DNA of 64,000 nt from Cristatella mucedo (GCA_009760855.2 WPIO01000015.1:6042501-6106500); one strand, 5' to 3'; shown: positions 34,046 through 46,363, counted from the stretch's first letter. Program-made: numbers and translations. The notes: generated by a model from the sequence alone, not told the origin.

Positions 34046-35026
34046 TTCAGCACTAACAAAAAAGCAATAAAAGTCGATAGGGGTTTTAACGAGAAGGCGC
34101 TAATTTGCTACGTCCGGCAGGTCAGCAGCGCTGCACGACAGGTCAGCAGAAGGTCGAAGCAAACCGGGCAGTGCACGAATCAAACGGCTGAGCTCGGCAG
34201 GTGAGTGGCAAACACGCTCGTTGAGGCTATCTAGGAGAGAAGACAATACGTCAGCACAAGAATCGAGCATGGGTGGCCCGGAGCTGAAGCAGAAGAAAGC
34301 GAAAGCAGCCGAAGTAGCAGCCAAAACTGCATCGAGAGCCAACCGATGCATGCGCACGGGTGCACACACGCCGGCACGCACCAAAGCCACCGCTGTTAAA
34401 AGTGGCTGCTGCCATCTGCCATCTAGGCACCGAGTGGAGGCAGCAGCGGCTGATGGGGAAAGGAAGTTGACCACTGCAAGGATTGCCAAGATCCACTCGG
34501 AGCCCAAGAGACAGAGCGGCTTGGCAGAGCCAGCTCGCCCGACGGGCAGAATGCATGCATCCTGCGTGTCGACTGCAGAAAACCCAAAATTGAGCGCCTG
34601 CTTGCATGCAACAACAGCGATTAAAGGCAGCCTGCACAAGCTTTCCATAGCTAATCGGAGCAACGTCACAACGTACAGCCAAGGCGGACTGAACACTTCT
34701 GCATGGACGGCCCTCATAAAATATGAGAAACAATCAGAAAAACACGCCGCTATGCAAGCAGGCAAGCTGAAGCAGCCGGGCAAACTTGTTGACACGAGAG
34801 GGGCAGCAGCAGCAGCAGCACGAGCTTGTCTGATGCCATAACTAGTCGTTTCAAAGAGCGCAATGTCATCCACGATGCCAGCCGTATCACGGATGGCAGG
34901 CAAACAAGGCTAGACACGAAAAGCTGTGATCAGTAGCCAATGAAAAACACTGTATCGTGACAATAGCTTGGCTGGAAGGCAGAGTTATGGTAAACTGAGG
35001 TCACAGTACAGCTGAACCAGCCACAC
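34046..35026 (-). other. SPAG6 intron 3, long open frame of unknown meaning
   Basis: The minus strand stays open at 34100-34903 (267 codons), and two other frames stay open across most of the same DNA (206 codons on plus, 160 on minus). That points to a stop-poor composition and not to a gene. No domain was recognised. No splice borders compatible with SPAG6 phase were found. Confidence 0.3.
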
Positions 35027-35232
35027 CTTGAGCTTGGTGTCAGGATTCAAGATCATCTGGGAAAAGTGCGCCACTACGCCGGTGTCTACCACCTTGCTGG
35101 CGAGGTCTGCAGAATTCTTGCATATTTCACTCAGGGCTGACGTGGCCACACGCTTCTGCACGAGGCCCGGCTCCCGTACGTGCAAAGCCAACAGCGGTAT
35201 GGCTCCAGCGTCAGCAACTGCTTGCGTCAGCT
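35027..35232 (-). CDS. SPAG6: SPAG6 exon 3 (armadillo repeats)
   Basis: The TTTTCAG acceptor enters in phase 1 and the donor CTCAAG/GTGTGG leaves in phase 0. The split glutamate codon joins exon 2 as HGTELTQAVADAGAIPLLAL, matching vertebrate HNAELSQAVVDAGAVPLLVL. Further on it reads VDTGVVAHFSQMILNPDTKL, matching the human MILNPDAKLK end. It covers about residues 176-244. Confidence 0.95.
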
Positions 35233-35375
35233 CTGAAAAGAAACACGAAATAAAGAGTGCCGCCTCTCACGGTTTAGCGATGCCAAAAAGAAAAGCCGGT
35301 TACGACAGCTTGCGATCGGTGGCTAATGCCGAGTCCTCGAAAGAATCGAGTGCTTGCGCACAGTGCCACACCCAC

Positions 35376-35876
35376 CCGTGCCATGCCGACACACGCAGCC
35401 TAGGGCCCAAGCGGCCGCTTCCTTGATGGCAGGGTCTTCGGAATCGTTCAGACATGCCGCGAGTGCATCGATGCCTCCACAGTCCACTATTGCCCAGGCC
35501 AGCCTCGGAGAATGCTGGGCCACGGCACGAAGTAAGAACGCTGCGGCCCTTTCGCGAGCTGCGCTCGACTCGGCCGTCTCGCTGGAAAACCGCGAGTAGC
35601 TTTTGCTGCCGGTGCCGACAGATGCCAGAGTATCCACGAGCTGCGGTAATATGTTGCCTTCGACGACCGACTCGGCGAGATCGTTGCTGTGGTTTGCCAG
35701 CCGGCCTAGAGCCACGGCTGCCGTCTGCCGAATGGCAGGAACTGGGTCGAGGAGCAACGGTCTGAGAGTGGCCGTAGCTCCCGCATCCTGAAGGGTCTCC
35801 GAATTCACGCGATAAGAAGCAATCTCTGCTATCTGCTTGACGAACTGCGTTCTTGCATCTTCATAGAGCTGAAAGA
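35376..35876 (-). CDS. SPAG6: SPAG6 exon 2 (N-terminal armadillo repeats)
   Basis: The acceptor GCTGATTAG at 35877 lets exon 1 join as DILQIFQLYEDARTQFV, which aligns with the vertebrate VLQVFEQYQKARTQFV. The donor ACGG/GTGGGT is phase 1. The exon encodes about 167 residues, with ETLQDAGATATLRPLLLDPV, QTAAVALGRLANHSNDLAES and IKEAAAWALGCVCRH. A loop of about 18 residues (GTGSKSYSRFSSETAESS) is longer than the vertebrate one at this place. Confidence 0.95.
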
Positions 35877-36137
35877 CTAATCAGCCAAGGAAACGTGGCC
35901 AATGTGTACAAAAAACGTGACCGGTTAATTTATCTCTGCGACACACGTACTTGTAGGCAGCGGCTGAGCTAATCACTGCGAGATATTGATTGCCTGGCAA
36001 ACGGCCGACAGTCGAAAAGCACGATGCCAGACGCTATAGAAAGTCGCCTATGTGCAAGGCAAGTGAGCGAAAGTGAGGCATCATGTAACTCTGTATGCCA
36101 AACAGCTTTAAAATAGCTGCGTCAAAGGGCGGCATAC

Positions 36138-36162
36138 TTTGCAGGATGTCGCTCGGGCTCAT
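36138..36162 (-). CDS. SPAG6: SPAG6 exon 1 (start codon)
   Basis: SPAG6 is a scaffold of the central-pair apparatus of motile cilia and sperm flagella, homologous to Chlamydomonas PF16. It is built almost wholly of armadillo repeats. Exon 1 encodes only MSPSDILQ plus one base; the donor AAA/GTATGC is phase 1. The eight residues match the vertebrate N-terminus MSQRQVLQ. Exons 1-7 join without a frame break into about 525 residues, 549 with the candidate exon 8, against 509 in human. The gene runs right to left across 36162-26785. Its neighbour on the same strand is PIP4K2. No promoter element could be identified. Confidence 0.85.
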
Positions 36163-37173
36163 TGCTTTGCCAACGATCGAAGTTCGCGCCCAGTCAATGA
36201 TTTAATAGACTCGCTGCTAAATCCAAGTACTTCCGGCTGTCTCCGCCCACTTGCGTGCTCTGCGACGTTCGGATTTCGCAGTGGATAGTTAATATGCTAG
36301 CCAACAGTGCTCAAGTTTGAGGTTGATGTTTAGAGACGAAATTTTCATATTGACTTTAATAGTCTGAATACGTTTGGAAAAAATCCAATATAAGGATTAC
36401 AAGTTCAGCTTCGAAAAAAACGATCGTATTCTAGTTCGAAAGTTGCCAGACTACTCTAAGTGAGGCTCGTGTAGTTTGGTTCATACATCGGAGAGCCAGC
36501 CGATGAATAACGCCAACGGTTTATTGCACAAGGCACGGGGCCGCAAGACGCACGACTACCTTCGCCCCCTTCTCACACTCGAGTCTCCTCTCTTCGACTC
36601 CCGCTGTCCTTTGGCCGACCCCGATGGTGAATCCGCCATCTGTTCACCAGCGGGTTATCGGCCTGTGTCATAGCCTCATTAGAAGCTGACCACAGCTGTG
36701 CACAGGCCCCTCTGGGGGATGCTCCTACCGGCTGTTGAGGAAAGGAGCGGTACCAGCCTGCATGCAATCGAACTACAACTTGCTAAGACTCTTAGCTTCA
36801 GAAGCTTTGCTCTGTGGATCCTAGACTGCGGACCTCACTTTCACAGCTCTTAGGCAACGACTATTTCTTCTCTTCTGCTACCGACTGCACCACACCCAGC
36901 ATTCCGACGCGGTTACGTGTATGCCACTTATTACTCTCTCGATCGTCATCCTCACTCAGCTGCAATATTCACTTTCCTTTTTTGCTATATGAGGATTAGC
37001 CTGTTGTTTTTATTTCGCATGTCTCCCATTTAGTCGCAAGTTTAGCTACCACGTGCAAACCGTAAGCAGCTAGGCTGCCGGAAAGCTTTCCGTGTCGGCA
37101 TATATTGTCGCGAATGAGGCTTGGTTTGCATTCCTTGCCACCAGCGAGCCCACCGGGTTGAGCTGCAGGATGG

Positions 37174-37180
<7 letters not shown>
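36163..37180. other. SPAG6 upstream region, nothing recognised
   Basis: This should contain the 5' UTR and promoter of SPAG6. No TATA box or other named site is convincing. Confidence 0.4.
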
Positions 37181-37510
<330 letters not shown>

Positions 37511-38195
37511 CCGCCCCTCCACCCGGGCCCTGGCATGCACCGAGGAGCGTACGTAGAAGTAGAAAAATTTCGCACGTGGATTGACGACCCTGGCGGCGGC
37601 TGACACGTTCGAGCAGCGTTCGGTGGGCATTTCGAAGAGTCCGGTACCCTTTAAGTGAGCTGCAAGGGGAGAGTGTGTACCCAGGCGAGGTTCAATGGCC
37701 TGAGATGGTTGTAATGCGACAGGGGTCACCGGCTAGGCCAAAGCCTAACCTTTGAGCTCGAGCCCGGATAAGCGGTGGCACCTCTTAATCTTAGCATTCG
37801 GGTGCCAGGAGATTTCGGCCGAGACGTGAGAGTTGGCGCTGAGTCTGGTCGAGCAGTATCCACATCCAAAAGGATGTATAACTGACGTTCCTCGACCATG
37901 TCGTCAACCACGGAAGGCCACGAGGAGCGCTACTTTCCGAGAGCGGCTCTGAAGGTAAGCAAATTCGCTGTTGCGGCTTGTCCAGTCGATATTATCGATT
38001 TAACATCGTAAAAAAATCAAAATCAAGGCACACAGGATAATGCGCTGATTTTTTAAAAAGAGATCTGTATATTTTCCTCTGGGTGCGATTTTGGGATGGC
38101 GTTTTCACTATCCTATATGCAATTTCATAAGATTTTCCTCCAAGTCATGGCAAACAGTTTCCAGCGCATGTACTGCTTTTTTATGCGTCACTCAC
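37511..38195. other. No feature recognised
   Basis: Short open frames only. Confidence 0.45.
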
Positions 38196-38541
38196 TCTGT
38201 AACTCACTCCCGGCTTTTGTCAGAACATCCCCTGACTTGACCACATTTAAAAAGAACTTTAAAACACACCTATTTAGGACAGCATTTAGTGGGTCCCTGT
38301 GATTCTTCCTTCAATTACTTATGCGTGGTGACACTGTGCATGCTGCCATTAACCATACTTAGATACTGACCCTGTGCATGTCACCCCTAACCATGTTATT
38401 CATGTTGCTTATCAAGCATGATATTACTCACCATTCAATTGCGTTTCCCTTAGCAGCAAATGTAAAGCACCTAGAAAAAGATTGAGTTCTCTGAGGGCGC
38501 TTTATCAAGTGCATTATTATTTTTATTATTATTATTATTGT
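38196..38541 (+). mobile_element. LINE A 3' fragment
   Basis: The plus-strand ORF2 end (RTSPDLTTFKKNFKTHLFRT), 3' UTR repeats, the stem-loop at 38462-38505 and a (TTATT)n tail. It is well conserved relative to the 29.4 kb copy. Confidence 0.9.
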
Positions 38542-38544
38542 CAC

Positions 38545-38960
38545 TCTGCGTACCTCCGGCTACTGCATCTCTGTACACTCTTCTGCATCGTTGTTATTAT
38601 TCAAATTTTTATACTTGCGCTAAACTTAGTCATAAATTTCAGCATCGGTTAACGTGCCATGGCATACGACTTCGTTATAGCAGTCTACAAAAGCATCGAC
38701 ATCTTCGTTACTGCTTCTCCTTGTTTAGTAGCCATGGCTGGAATCGGCAGAACGTCATTTTCATTGCCGTCCGAACTACTGTGTCCTTCTTGAGTGCCAA
38801 TCATCCCGCCTGGGTATCTCCGGCGCTGCATTGCAACAATGTACCTTATATTTCAGTAAAATATTGCTGAGCGTAGACACTAACTAGAAACGGTCATCCA
38901 TGGAACTATTGAAGTAAGGGGTACTCCCAGGTCTGTCCTCGGTCAATTTCTTTCCATCAG
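38545..38960. other. No feature recognised
   Basis: One 110-codon frame without a recognisable domain. Confidence 0.45.
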
Positions 38961-38965
38961 ACATA

Positions 38966-39010
38966 CTCTCTCTCTCTCTCTCTCTCTCTCCCTCTCTCTC
39001 CCTGTCTCTC

Positions 39011-39100
<90 letters not shown>
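38966..39100. repeat. (CT)n microsatellite
   Basis: About 135 bases of CT with a few interruptions in the first third. Confidence 0.97.
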
Positions 39101-39102
<2 letters not shown>

Positions 39103-39324
39103 CCGAGGGTGTTGCCAAGCAAAATTGACAATTTCACGATTATGCGCATAAAATGATCATACTTTCATTACAAAATAATTTATGTAAATGATAGCATGTA
39201 AGAGATTAATTAAGTTCTTTAAGGACCGTGTGCAAATGTATCATCGTTATTATATTATTCTAAAATACAGCTGTACCCGTAATACTATCCATGCCTTCCA
39301 GCACATCAAACTCCCTTACAGCAT

Positions 39325-39830
39325 GTCTTGCTGACTAACATTCGCACTTGGATGGCAGAAAACTTTTCTCAAATTGAAAAATATAACATCCTAGTTATCG
39401 CATATTCAGTGTTAACTCAAAAATAGGAATGCTCAATCCTCAAAGTGGGCATATTATCCGTTCTATCCACTTTCAGCAACGAAACCTTTTTAAAAACTAA
39501 TTTGGACTTTCTAAGATAAGAGTACCGGAGACAAGCTGGTCTATGCACTGATGACATCCCACAGAGACTTCAGCAGCTGACAACTTGAAAGTCTTCCTGC
39601 TTTTTGCTACAGTAGCTTCAGAACCCCTCAGCTAGGCTTGACTGTCGTGAGCATCGAAAGTGTCACGTGACACAACTTCTCACTGACCTGATCGGCTCTC
39701 CAGCAAGCAGCGTTTCGACTTCAAGATCATGTCATCCGCTTGCATGTGCCTTTATTATGTGGCTTTAGAATACCTATCCTAAATCCTTCACACTAAGGCT
39801 TCGCATCATACCACCAGCTCGTCTGACAAA
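39325..39830 (+). mobile_element. LINE A-like ORF2 fragment
   Basis: Plus-strand remnants of the reverse transcriptase end (NIRTWMAENF, ILVIAYS) and of the C-terminal domain (LDCREHRKCHVTQLLTDL) in broken frames. It stops where the next LINE A begins in the opposite orientation. Confidence 0.65.
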
Positions 39831-39832
39831 AT

Positions 39833-40615
39833 TAATAATAATAATAATAACAATAATAATATTGCACTTGATAAAGCGCCCTCAGAGAACTTAATCTCTT
39901 TCTAGGCGCTTTACATTTGCTGCAAAGTGATATGCAATAGAATAGTAAGTAAAATCATGCTTGAAAAACAAACAAAATGAATAATATGGTTAGGGGTGAC
40001 ATGCACAGGGTCAGCATGCAAATGTGGTTAGTGGCAGCATGCACAGTGTCACCACGCATAAGCACATCAAGGACGAATCACAGGGACCCACTAAATGCTC
40101 TCCTAAATAGGTGTGTTTTTAAGTTTCTTTTAAATGTGGTCAGATCAGGGGATGTTCTGACGCAGGTCGGGAGGGAGTTCTAGACTTTGGGAGCATACGA
40201 GCTAAATGCACGGTCTCCAAAGGATTTAAGGTCTGTACGAGGTATTTCCAGACTGCTGGATTACGAGAAGCGGGTGGTACGATGCTTGGCCTGATGGGAT
40301 AGTATATCTGAAAGATAGGCTGGAGCCATAGAATGAAGAGAACTTAAAGTGAGCGACAAAACCTTGAAGTCAATCCGTTGCCTCACTGTTAGCCAGTGCA
40401 GGTCGGCCAGAAGTGGTGTAATGTGGCAACTGCGACGCTCACGACAGACAAGCCAAGCTGCCGAGTTTTGCACCAGCTGCAATCGCCTGATCGCACATGC
40501 TGGTAGGCCAGTAAGCAGTGAGCTGCAGAAGTCGAGACGGGATGTCACGAAATGCATGGACCAACTTGGACGTGGTATCTTTATCTAAACAAGCCCGAAT
40601 TTTAGCAATTAGAGG
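39833..40615 (-). mobile_element. LINE A 3' fragment
   Basis: An (AAT)n tail at 39833-39862, stem-loop, 3' UTR, and the ORF2 C-terminus at 40150-40557 ([32 protein letters not shown]). It is very similar to the 29.2 kb copy, which suggests a recent common source. A 5' truncation at about 40610 adjoins an AT-rich patch. Confidence 0.9.
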
Positions 40616-40799
40616 ATTTAGATTAGAGATTTTTTAGAAATTTTAGCATCTAGAATTTTTTAATTTAATTTTTCTAACAAGCCCAAATTTTTAAAATTAA
40701 TTTGCCGTGCCTCTAGCCGCTCTGAAATACTTTGGAGGCAGTGCCTTTCGTGCTCTCATTTCGTTGGGCGAAAGCGTGGCTCACTAATGAGGCTCGTCG

Positions 40800-41045
40800 A
40801 GACATTAACTAACTTGACGACATTTAGAAAGAAGCTAAAAACCCACAGGTTCCTCACAGCATCTGACTTTTCTGCTTCAAGTCTTTTGTTGTTGCTCACA
40901 CTAGGTGAGATTGGTAATGTAATCACTCACTCCTTGACGTGCTTCCTTTCTAGCATTTGAGAAGTGCTTAGAAAGAGCTTCAATTTTGCCAGGGTACTAT
41001 ATGCATGTTCTATTGCGATCGTTATTCTATTTATAAAAATGGCCA
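40800..41045 (+). mobile_element. LINE A-related 3' fragment
   Basis: The ORF2 end (TNLTTFRKKLKTHRFL) and a decayed stem-loop with an ATTCTATTT tail. It resembles the fragment at the left edge of the window more than the main LINE A, so it may be a sister subfamily. Confidence 0.6.
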
Positions 41046-41419
41046 CTAAGTCTGTATGGAGCTGCTCACAAATTTTCCGTACGTACGTTATTAATCCTCC
41101 GACCTCTTCTTGCCAATTTTGGTCACAGGTACCAACAAGGGTTTAGCTGTCACTGAAGATGCGACACATCCTTTTTTCTCTTAAGCGACGCATCATTTTT
41201 TCTCTTTTTTCTTATTGTGATAAATCTTTGATACTCTTAACAGTGTGGAAATTGGTTTGATGATATAATCGCATTTTAGATGTAAGGATAATTACTGGCG
41301 GTGCCAAAACCCTCTGGTCATCTAAGTTTCAACTAATCGGGATTTTCGCAAAGCGAATCGCCAGTATTTCAATTATTGCTCGCTGAAGTAAGCATACAGT
41401 TTCTGTAACTCAACTTAGG

Positions 41420-41925
41420 GAAGCGCGTGTCGCGTGTGACCCACAAGGCCCGCCACGGCTTGGCTCCTTCGTACCTAGCTGAACTGCTGCATCAGTTTCA
41501 GCCTGTTCGCGCCCTCCGGTCCTGTGTGGACAATAAATTAGCTGTCCCATTCCTCCGCTTAAAGACAGTTGGCGACAGAAGCTTTAGCTCTGCAGGTCCT
41601 AGACTGTGCAACTCGCTTCCACAATTCTTACGCAACGACATCTACTCTCCAACTGCCGACTATGGCACATCTTTTTCAGCGGTCCTGAACTGCTACTTCT
41701 ATGCTACTCACTACCTCAACTGCTCTCCTGACTCTGCTATGCTTCCCACTTTCTCTTTGTTGCGTGAGACGAAGTCTGTTGGCTACCGAATACGTACCGA
41801 AAGCCGCTTAGGCTGTGAGTGCGCTATACAAAACTCTCCTGCGTAACACCCACATGGTCTTTATGACTTTGTGGAGTTACTGACGGAGATACATTCAATT
41901 CATTCAATAGACGAAACACATTTAG
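41420..41925 (+). mobile_element. LINE B 3' fragment, good open frame
   Basis: A 139-codon frame (41427-41846): HGLAPSYLAELLHQFQPVRA, LRLKTVGDRSFSSAGPRLCN, then SLLRETKSVGYRIRTESRLG and CECAIQNSPA, followed by the 3' UTR ending near GGAGATACATTCAATTC. This is the ORF2 C-terminus of a second CR1/L2-like family. Confidence 0.88.
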
Positions 41926-41929
41926 CTGG

Positions 41930-43390
41930 TACGTAAAGAAGCTACTATTTACTAGGGACAACAGAGTTTCATTTGTTAGAACTAATGGCCAATCGATTAG
42001 AGGGGGCTGGTTGCTGTACGAAGTTGTCGACGACTCAAGTTGAACAGACAGGATGTAACAATATCTGGGTGCTATACAATCTTCTCATTATAATTCTTAT
42101 CCTAGGCGCTTGGTATTCATGCTTATGCATGGGTGTTTGAGTCCTGCAGCAGACAAAATTCTATGGCTACATAAATGAGTGTTGAACCAATAAATCTGTA
42201 GATTTTTTACGTTTTCTTAAATGGTATGTCCACATAACCCAGGACTGGCTTGGTTCAACTGGCAGAGCCTCAATAAAACATATGGCTTGACCAGAGCTGG
42301 GGACAGAAGTGATGACGCATGCCCCCCCAAATCGAGTTTTCCGGAAAAGTCATCCGGACAGATAACTTCGTTGATTTGATCTTGAGCTAGCACATAAATG
42401 GCATCCTATTGCAGCAGAACCATTGAGGAGGCTGCCTGAAAGGCAAGGACTGAAGCAGCACGTACGCTCTTACGAGAGATCGTAGCATCGTAGCCCCCTC
42501 GAGGCCATCGTAGCCGACGGGTTTTGGACCATCCAGAACGAGCAGCAACGGTCAGGGTGCAGCCGCATTCGAAAATCCTCACTTACAAACAGGGGCTAAA
42601 TACTTACAATTGAATTAGAGGCAGCTAATGACCCAAACGGTCTAGCAATGCTTGAATATGGCTACTTAAGCTTATTCATTACGCAATTACCGAAGAGCCG
42701 CAGCTGGATATCCATACGGTTAAACATAATTCAGACTTCAGCACCCTTCGCTCTATGCGTCACTTCGTTGAGTTGGGTTTTCTGAACCTCTGCAGGTATT
42801 AGACAGGGCACGTAATTGCGACTAGATCTGATATGGCTCAAAGCGAGTGTTTAAGCGGCTACCACCCCCCCCCGAAATGCTCTGCAGAGTTCTGTTGTGC
42901 ATGCTTGCTCGATTATACCTGAAGCTTAAAATAATGCACGGTCAGTATCAGGTGCGATGGTGCCTATGGTCAGGCGCCATTCTGCCAGAAGATTTAGGGA
43001 ACTGCTTTTTTCATGAAAAAACTAAATCTTGAGCAGCCTACTACGGCCAATTCCAATGCCGGTACGGTTTCATGGCTGGCAGCAGCCCTCGTTTGCCGAT
43101 AATGCCGGTCGCAAAACCGTACATCCAAGTCGGTTGTTCTGAGCCTTTTTGTTCGTTACAGGTAGGTCAGCAGATTTATCGGCGAACCAACATGTCGTGT
43201 ACAGCTTTCGAGAGCTCAGAACTAGTGCTTGTTGAAGCCTGCTGCCGATTGATCTTAGCGGGCGGCGGATCGCAGAGTCATAAGTTTCGAGGACATAATG
43301 CTCCAAGGAAAAGTAAAAATTAACAGAAATTGCCGCAATTGCAGAACTTCGCACAACGCCCCGGGTCGGGATGAGCAAGGGCCAAGCGCC
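41930..43390. other. No feature recognised
   Basis: The intergenic stretch between SPAG6 and PIP4K2 shows no gene or named repeat here. A C-run lies at 42866-42873. Confidence 0.45.
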
Positions 43391-43530
43391 TGGTAATAAC
43401 ATAATAATAATTATAATGATGCACTTGATAAAGCGCCCTCAGTGAACTCCATCTCTTTCTAGGCGCTTTACATTTGCGGCAAAGGGAAATGCAATTGAAT
43501 GGTGAGTAATATCACGGTCTTAAAACCGGT
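43391..43530 (-). mobile_element. LINE A 3' tail
   Basis: An AAT-rich start, CACTTGATAAAGCGCCCTCA, the stem-loop, and the ATTGAATGGTGAGTAATATC motif of the 3' UTR, minus strand. Confidence 0.88.
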
Positions 43531-43779
43531 CGAAAGACTGCGGCAGGCCCCAATAAAGTGAGTTTACTCAAAGGCTGTTCGACCCGAGCTGATTTCTCAG
43601 AGATGCCGCAAACGCTCACGGACCGGCACGAGCAGAATACATGGACATAATTTGTAAGCAAGTCAGTGAGGGGAAACAGGATAAGTCACTAGGCACTAAG
43701 CACAGCTACGTTTCCAGAGAATGAAGACACATAAGTGATTGTAATCGTTTAGCCATACCTAGCATGAACCTCAAAACCA

Positions 43780-44060
43780 GTGGAGATTGTGCTTTTAATT
43801 CCTATGCTCTTAAAAGCCTCGAACTCACTGCCGACGCACCTCACAACGTCCCCTGACATGACGACACTTAAAAGAAGCTTAAAACGCACCTGTTTATTAC
43901 AGCATTTGGTGGGTCTTTGTGATTCGTTCTTCGTGCATCTGCTTACACGATGCCTGCTGCTTTCGGATGTTAATACATATAACTTGGAAATGCTTTCTAT
44001 ATAGCATCTGTACAGTGCCTAGAAAGAAATTCAGTTCTCTAAAGGCGCTAAACAACTATA
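43780..44060 (+). mobile_element. LINE A-like 3' fragment with AT tail
   Basis: The ORF2 end (TTSPDMTTLKRSLKRTCLLQ) and a stem-loop (GTGCCTAGAAAGAAATTCAG) followed by (AT)n in place of (TTA)n. Confidence 0.75.
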
Positions 44061-44099
44061 TGATATATATATATATATATATTTATTATATATATATAT
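44061..44099. repeat. (AT)n microsatellite
   Basis: About 38 bases of AT with one TTTATT interruption. Confidence 0.95.
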
Positions 44100-44104
44100 T
44101 AACT

Positions 44105-45540
44105 TAAGTATGTAATGTATCTCCGTCTGTAACTCCACAAAGCCATAAAGACTATGTGGGTGTTACGCAGGAGAGTTTTGTATAGCGAACTCACAGCCTA
44201 AGCCGCTTTCGGTAGGCATTCCCGAGCCAACAGACTTCGTCTCGAGCAACAAAGAAAAAGTGGCAAGCATAGCAGAGTCAGGAGAGCAGTTGAGGAAGTG
44301 AGTAGCATGGATGTAGCAGCTCAGGACCGCTGAAAAGGATGAGCCATAATCGGCAACAGGAGAATAGTTGTCGTTTCGTAAGAATTGTAGAAGTGAGTTC
44401 CACAGTCTAGGACCGGCAGAGCTAAAGCTTCTGTCGCTAACGGTCTTTAAGGGAAGGAGTGGAACAGCTAATTTATTACCAGACCTGAGGGCACGAAGAG
44501 GCTGAAACTGGTGCAGCAGTTCAGCTAGGTATGGAGGAGCCAAGCCGTGGGGGTCCTTGTGGGTCAGCGTAAGAACTTTGCCCTGTATCCTTTGCTCAAT
44601 CGGCAGCCATCCTAGCTCTTTTAGTAAAGGAGACACGTGGTCAAAGCTCTGGGACTTGAAAACTAACCTTGCAACCATGTTCATAGCCAGCTGCAGCGGC
44701 CTAGTTACCTTTTTTGGTAGCCCAGCCAAAATGAAATTACAACAATCAAGCCGACAGAACTAAGGAACTAGTTAATTTTTTTCCAAGCTACCGTGAAAGA
44801 AGCTCATAATCTTAGATAGGGATCGGACGTGATAGCTAGCTGTAGAACCAGTCTTATGAATGAAGCTTTTAAGATTGAGGCAGCTGTCGAAAACGACACC
44901 TAAATTTCGAGCACGTGGTGATGGTCGCACTACAGCATCACCTATTAGAAGAACAAATCCAGCCATAGGCTTAGGGTGTCCTATGAGCAGCAGTTCGGTT
45001 TTATCGTCATTTAGCTTCAGGAAATTTTCCGACATCCAGGATCGAATGTTGGCAAGGCAAGCATTCAGTTTCTCAGTTGCCGCAGCAGATTGCGACGGTT
45101 TGAATGACAAATACAGCTGAATATCGTCAGCATAAAAGTAATATCCTATTCCATGAGCCTTAATCACTTTTCCCAGAGGTTGAGTATGGATGGAGAACAG
45201 CAAGGGACCGAGTACAGACCTTTGAGGGACTCCACAGGTGACCCGTCTCGTGTGTGAGACCTGACCCATACAAGACACGGATTGAACACGATCACACAAG
45301 TACGATTTAAACCACGCCAGTACCTCGTCTTCTAGGGTTGTCAAAGTGAATGTTGAAGTCTCCAGCAATCAGTAACGGCCTGTCACACACAAATATTTTA
45401 GCGAGGAACTCCGAAAAATCCTTTATAAACAAGTTTAAGAGTGCATGCTTCGAGGGCACTGCCTGTGGCCGAAACACGCTTCGTGAGGCGACATGCTTCG
45501 AGGGCATGCAGACTGGGCTGTGCTCAACATGGCCTGGTAA
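44105..45540 (-). mobile_element. LINE B copy with internal deletion
   Basis: Read right to left: an endonuclease end (45330-45480; FSEFLAKIFVCDRPLLIAGD and FNIHFDN), then directly the reverse transcriptase from LEDEVLAWFKSYLCDRVQSV (44772-45330; GVPQRSVLGPLLFS, active site YADDIQLYLS), the C-terminal domain (44163-44729; HVSPLLKELGWLPIEQRI) and the 3' UTR. The jump from GDFN to the middle of the reverse transcriptase removes the endonuclease end, linker and first reverse transcriptase motifs. It is related to, but distinct from, LINE A. Confidence 0.9.
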
Positions 45541-45558
45541 ACGTTGACGAGATTTCTT

Positions 45559-45563
45559 CTGAG

Positions 45564-45594
<31 letters not shown>

Positions 45595-45598
45595 ACAT
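45559..45598. repeat. (AC)n microsatellite
   Basis: About 38 bases of AC. Confidence 0.95.
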
Positions 45599-45600
45599 AT

Positions 45601-45775
45601 ATGACAGCTGATTCAACAGCCTCTTTTGTATAGCAACAGAAGAGCCTTTTATGGGTATCACTGCCACTTGCAGAAGCAATAAAGAATCACCCACCTCAGT
45701 ATTCAAACCCACAACCTCGGTCCCGAGGTCGTGAAAAGCAACCGCCTCACCTGGTGTGCCATCACGGCAGCTAGG
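45601..45775 (-). mobile_element. SINE B copy
   Basis: Minus-strand SINE B: CAGCTGATTCAACAGCCTC, a body, AATAAAGAATCACCCACCTC, a B-box region (antisense ATTCAAACCC), and head end CTGGTGTGCCATCACGGCAG. It sits next to a CA tract at the 5' end of the LINE B copy. Confidence 0.85.
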
Positions 45776-45789
45776 GTTTGAGAAAGCAC

Positions 45790-46310
45790 ATGTATTATAT
45801 AGCTGGTTTTCTAACAAAGCGTTTCTAGCATAGATGGAGGAGACAGAGCCACATTAGCTACTGACTGAATGCCACTTCTAATGGCATGACATGAGGTGCC
45901 TGCCTGCTGTCATTTATTGATTTTAACTTACCACATTTACGGGTTCGAAGCGACTAATGCTCATCTGTGCACCACGATAGCACTCTAGCTAGCAACCGTC
46001 GGAAATCAAAAACCATTCATTTTACTAACCACCTTGCAGGTATAGAGGGAAATCAGGTGATCCTGTCGGTGGCTGCTTCGGTTTCACCTCATCAATGCCA
46101 GGTGTCACCGGCGGTTGCGCCAAGATGGCAACCGAACAGGCAATGATCACAGACGAGCCAGATTAGCTAGGGTACGATCTGCCAATGTGCACAAGTGATC
46201 TGACACGTGTCTGGATTTTGCTTGCTTTCACTATTCGAATGGACAGTGAGCACACAGCTTAGTATGCCACTTACGCAGAAGCAAACCAAACGACAGGGAG
46301 GGAAGCGAAT
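45790..46310. other. No feature recognised
   Basis: Intergenic; short open frames only. Confidence 0.45.
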
Positions 46311-46314
46311 GCAT

Positions 46315-46363
46315 CATACCAGATCAACCGGCACCCTCTCAGGGTGCCGGTTGATCTGGTATG
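46315..46363. repeat. 23-base perfect inverted repeat
   Basis: Arms 46315-46337 and 46341-46363 pair without a mismatch over a 3-base loop (CTC). Core: AACCGGCACCCT and AGGGTGCCGGTT. Confidence 0.93.
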
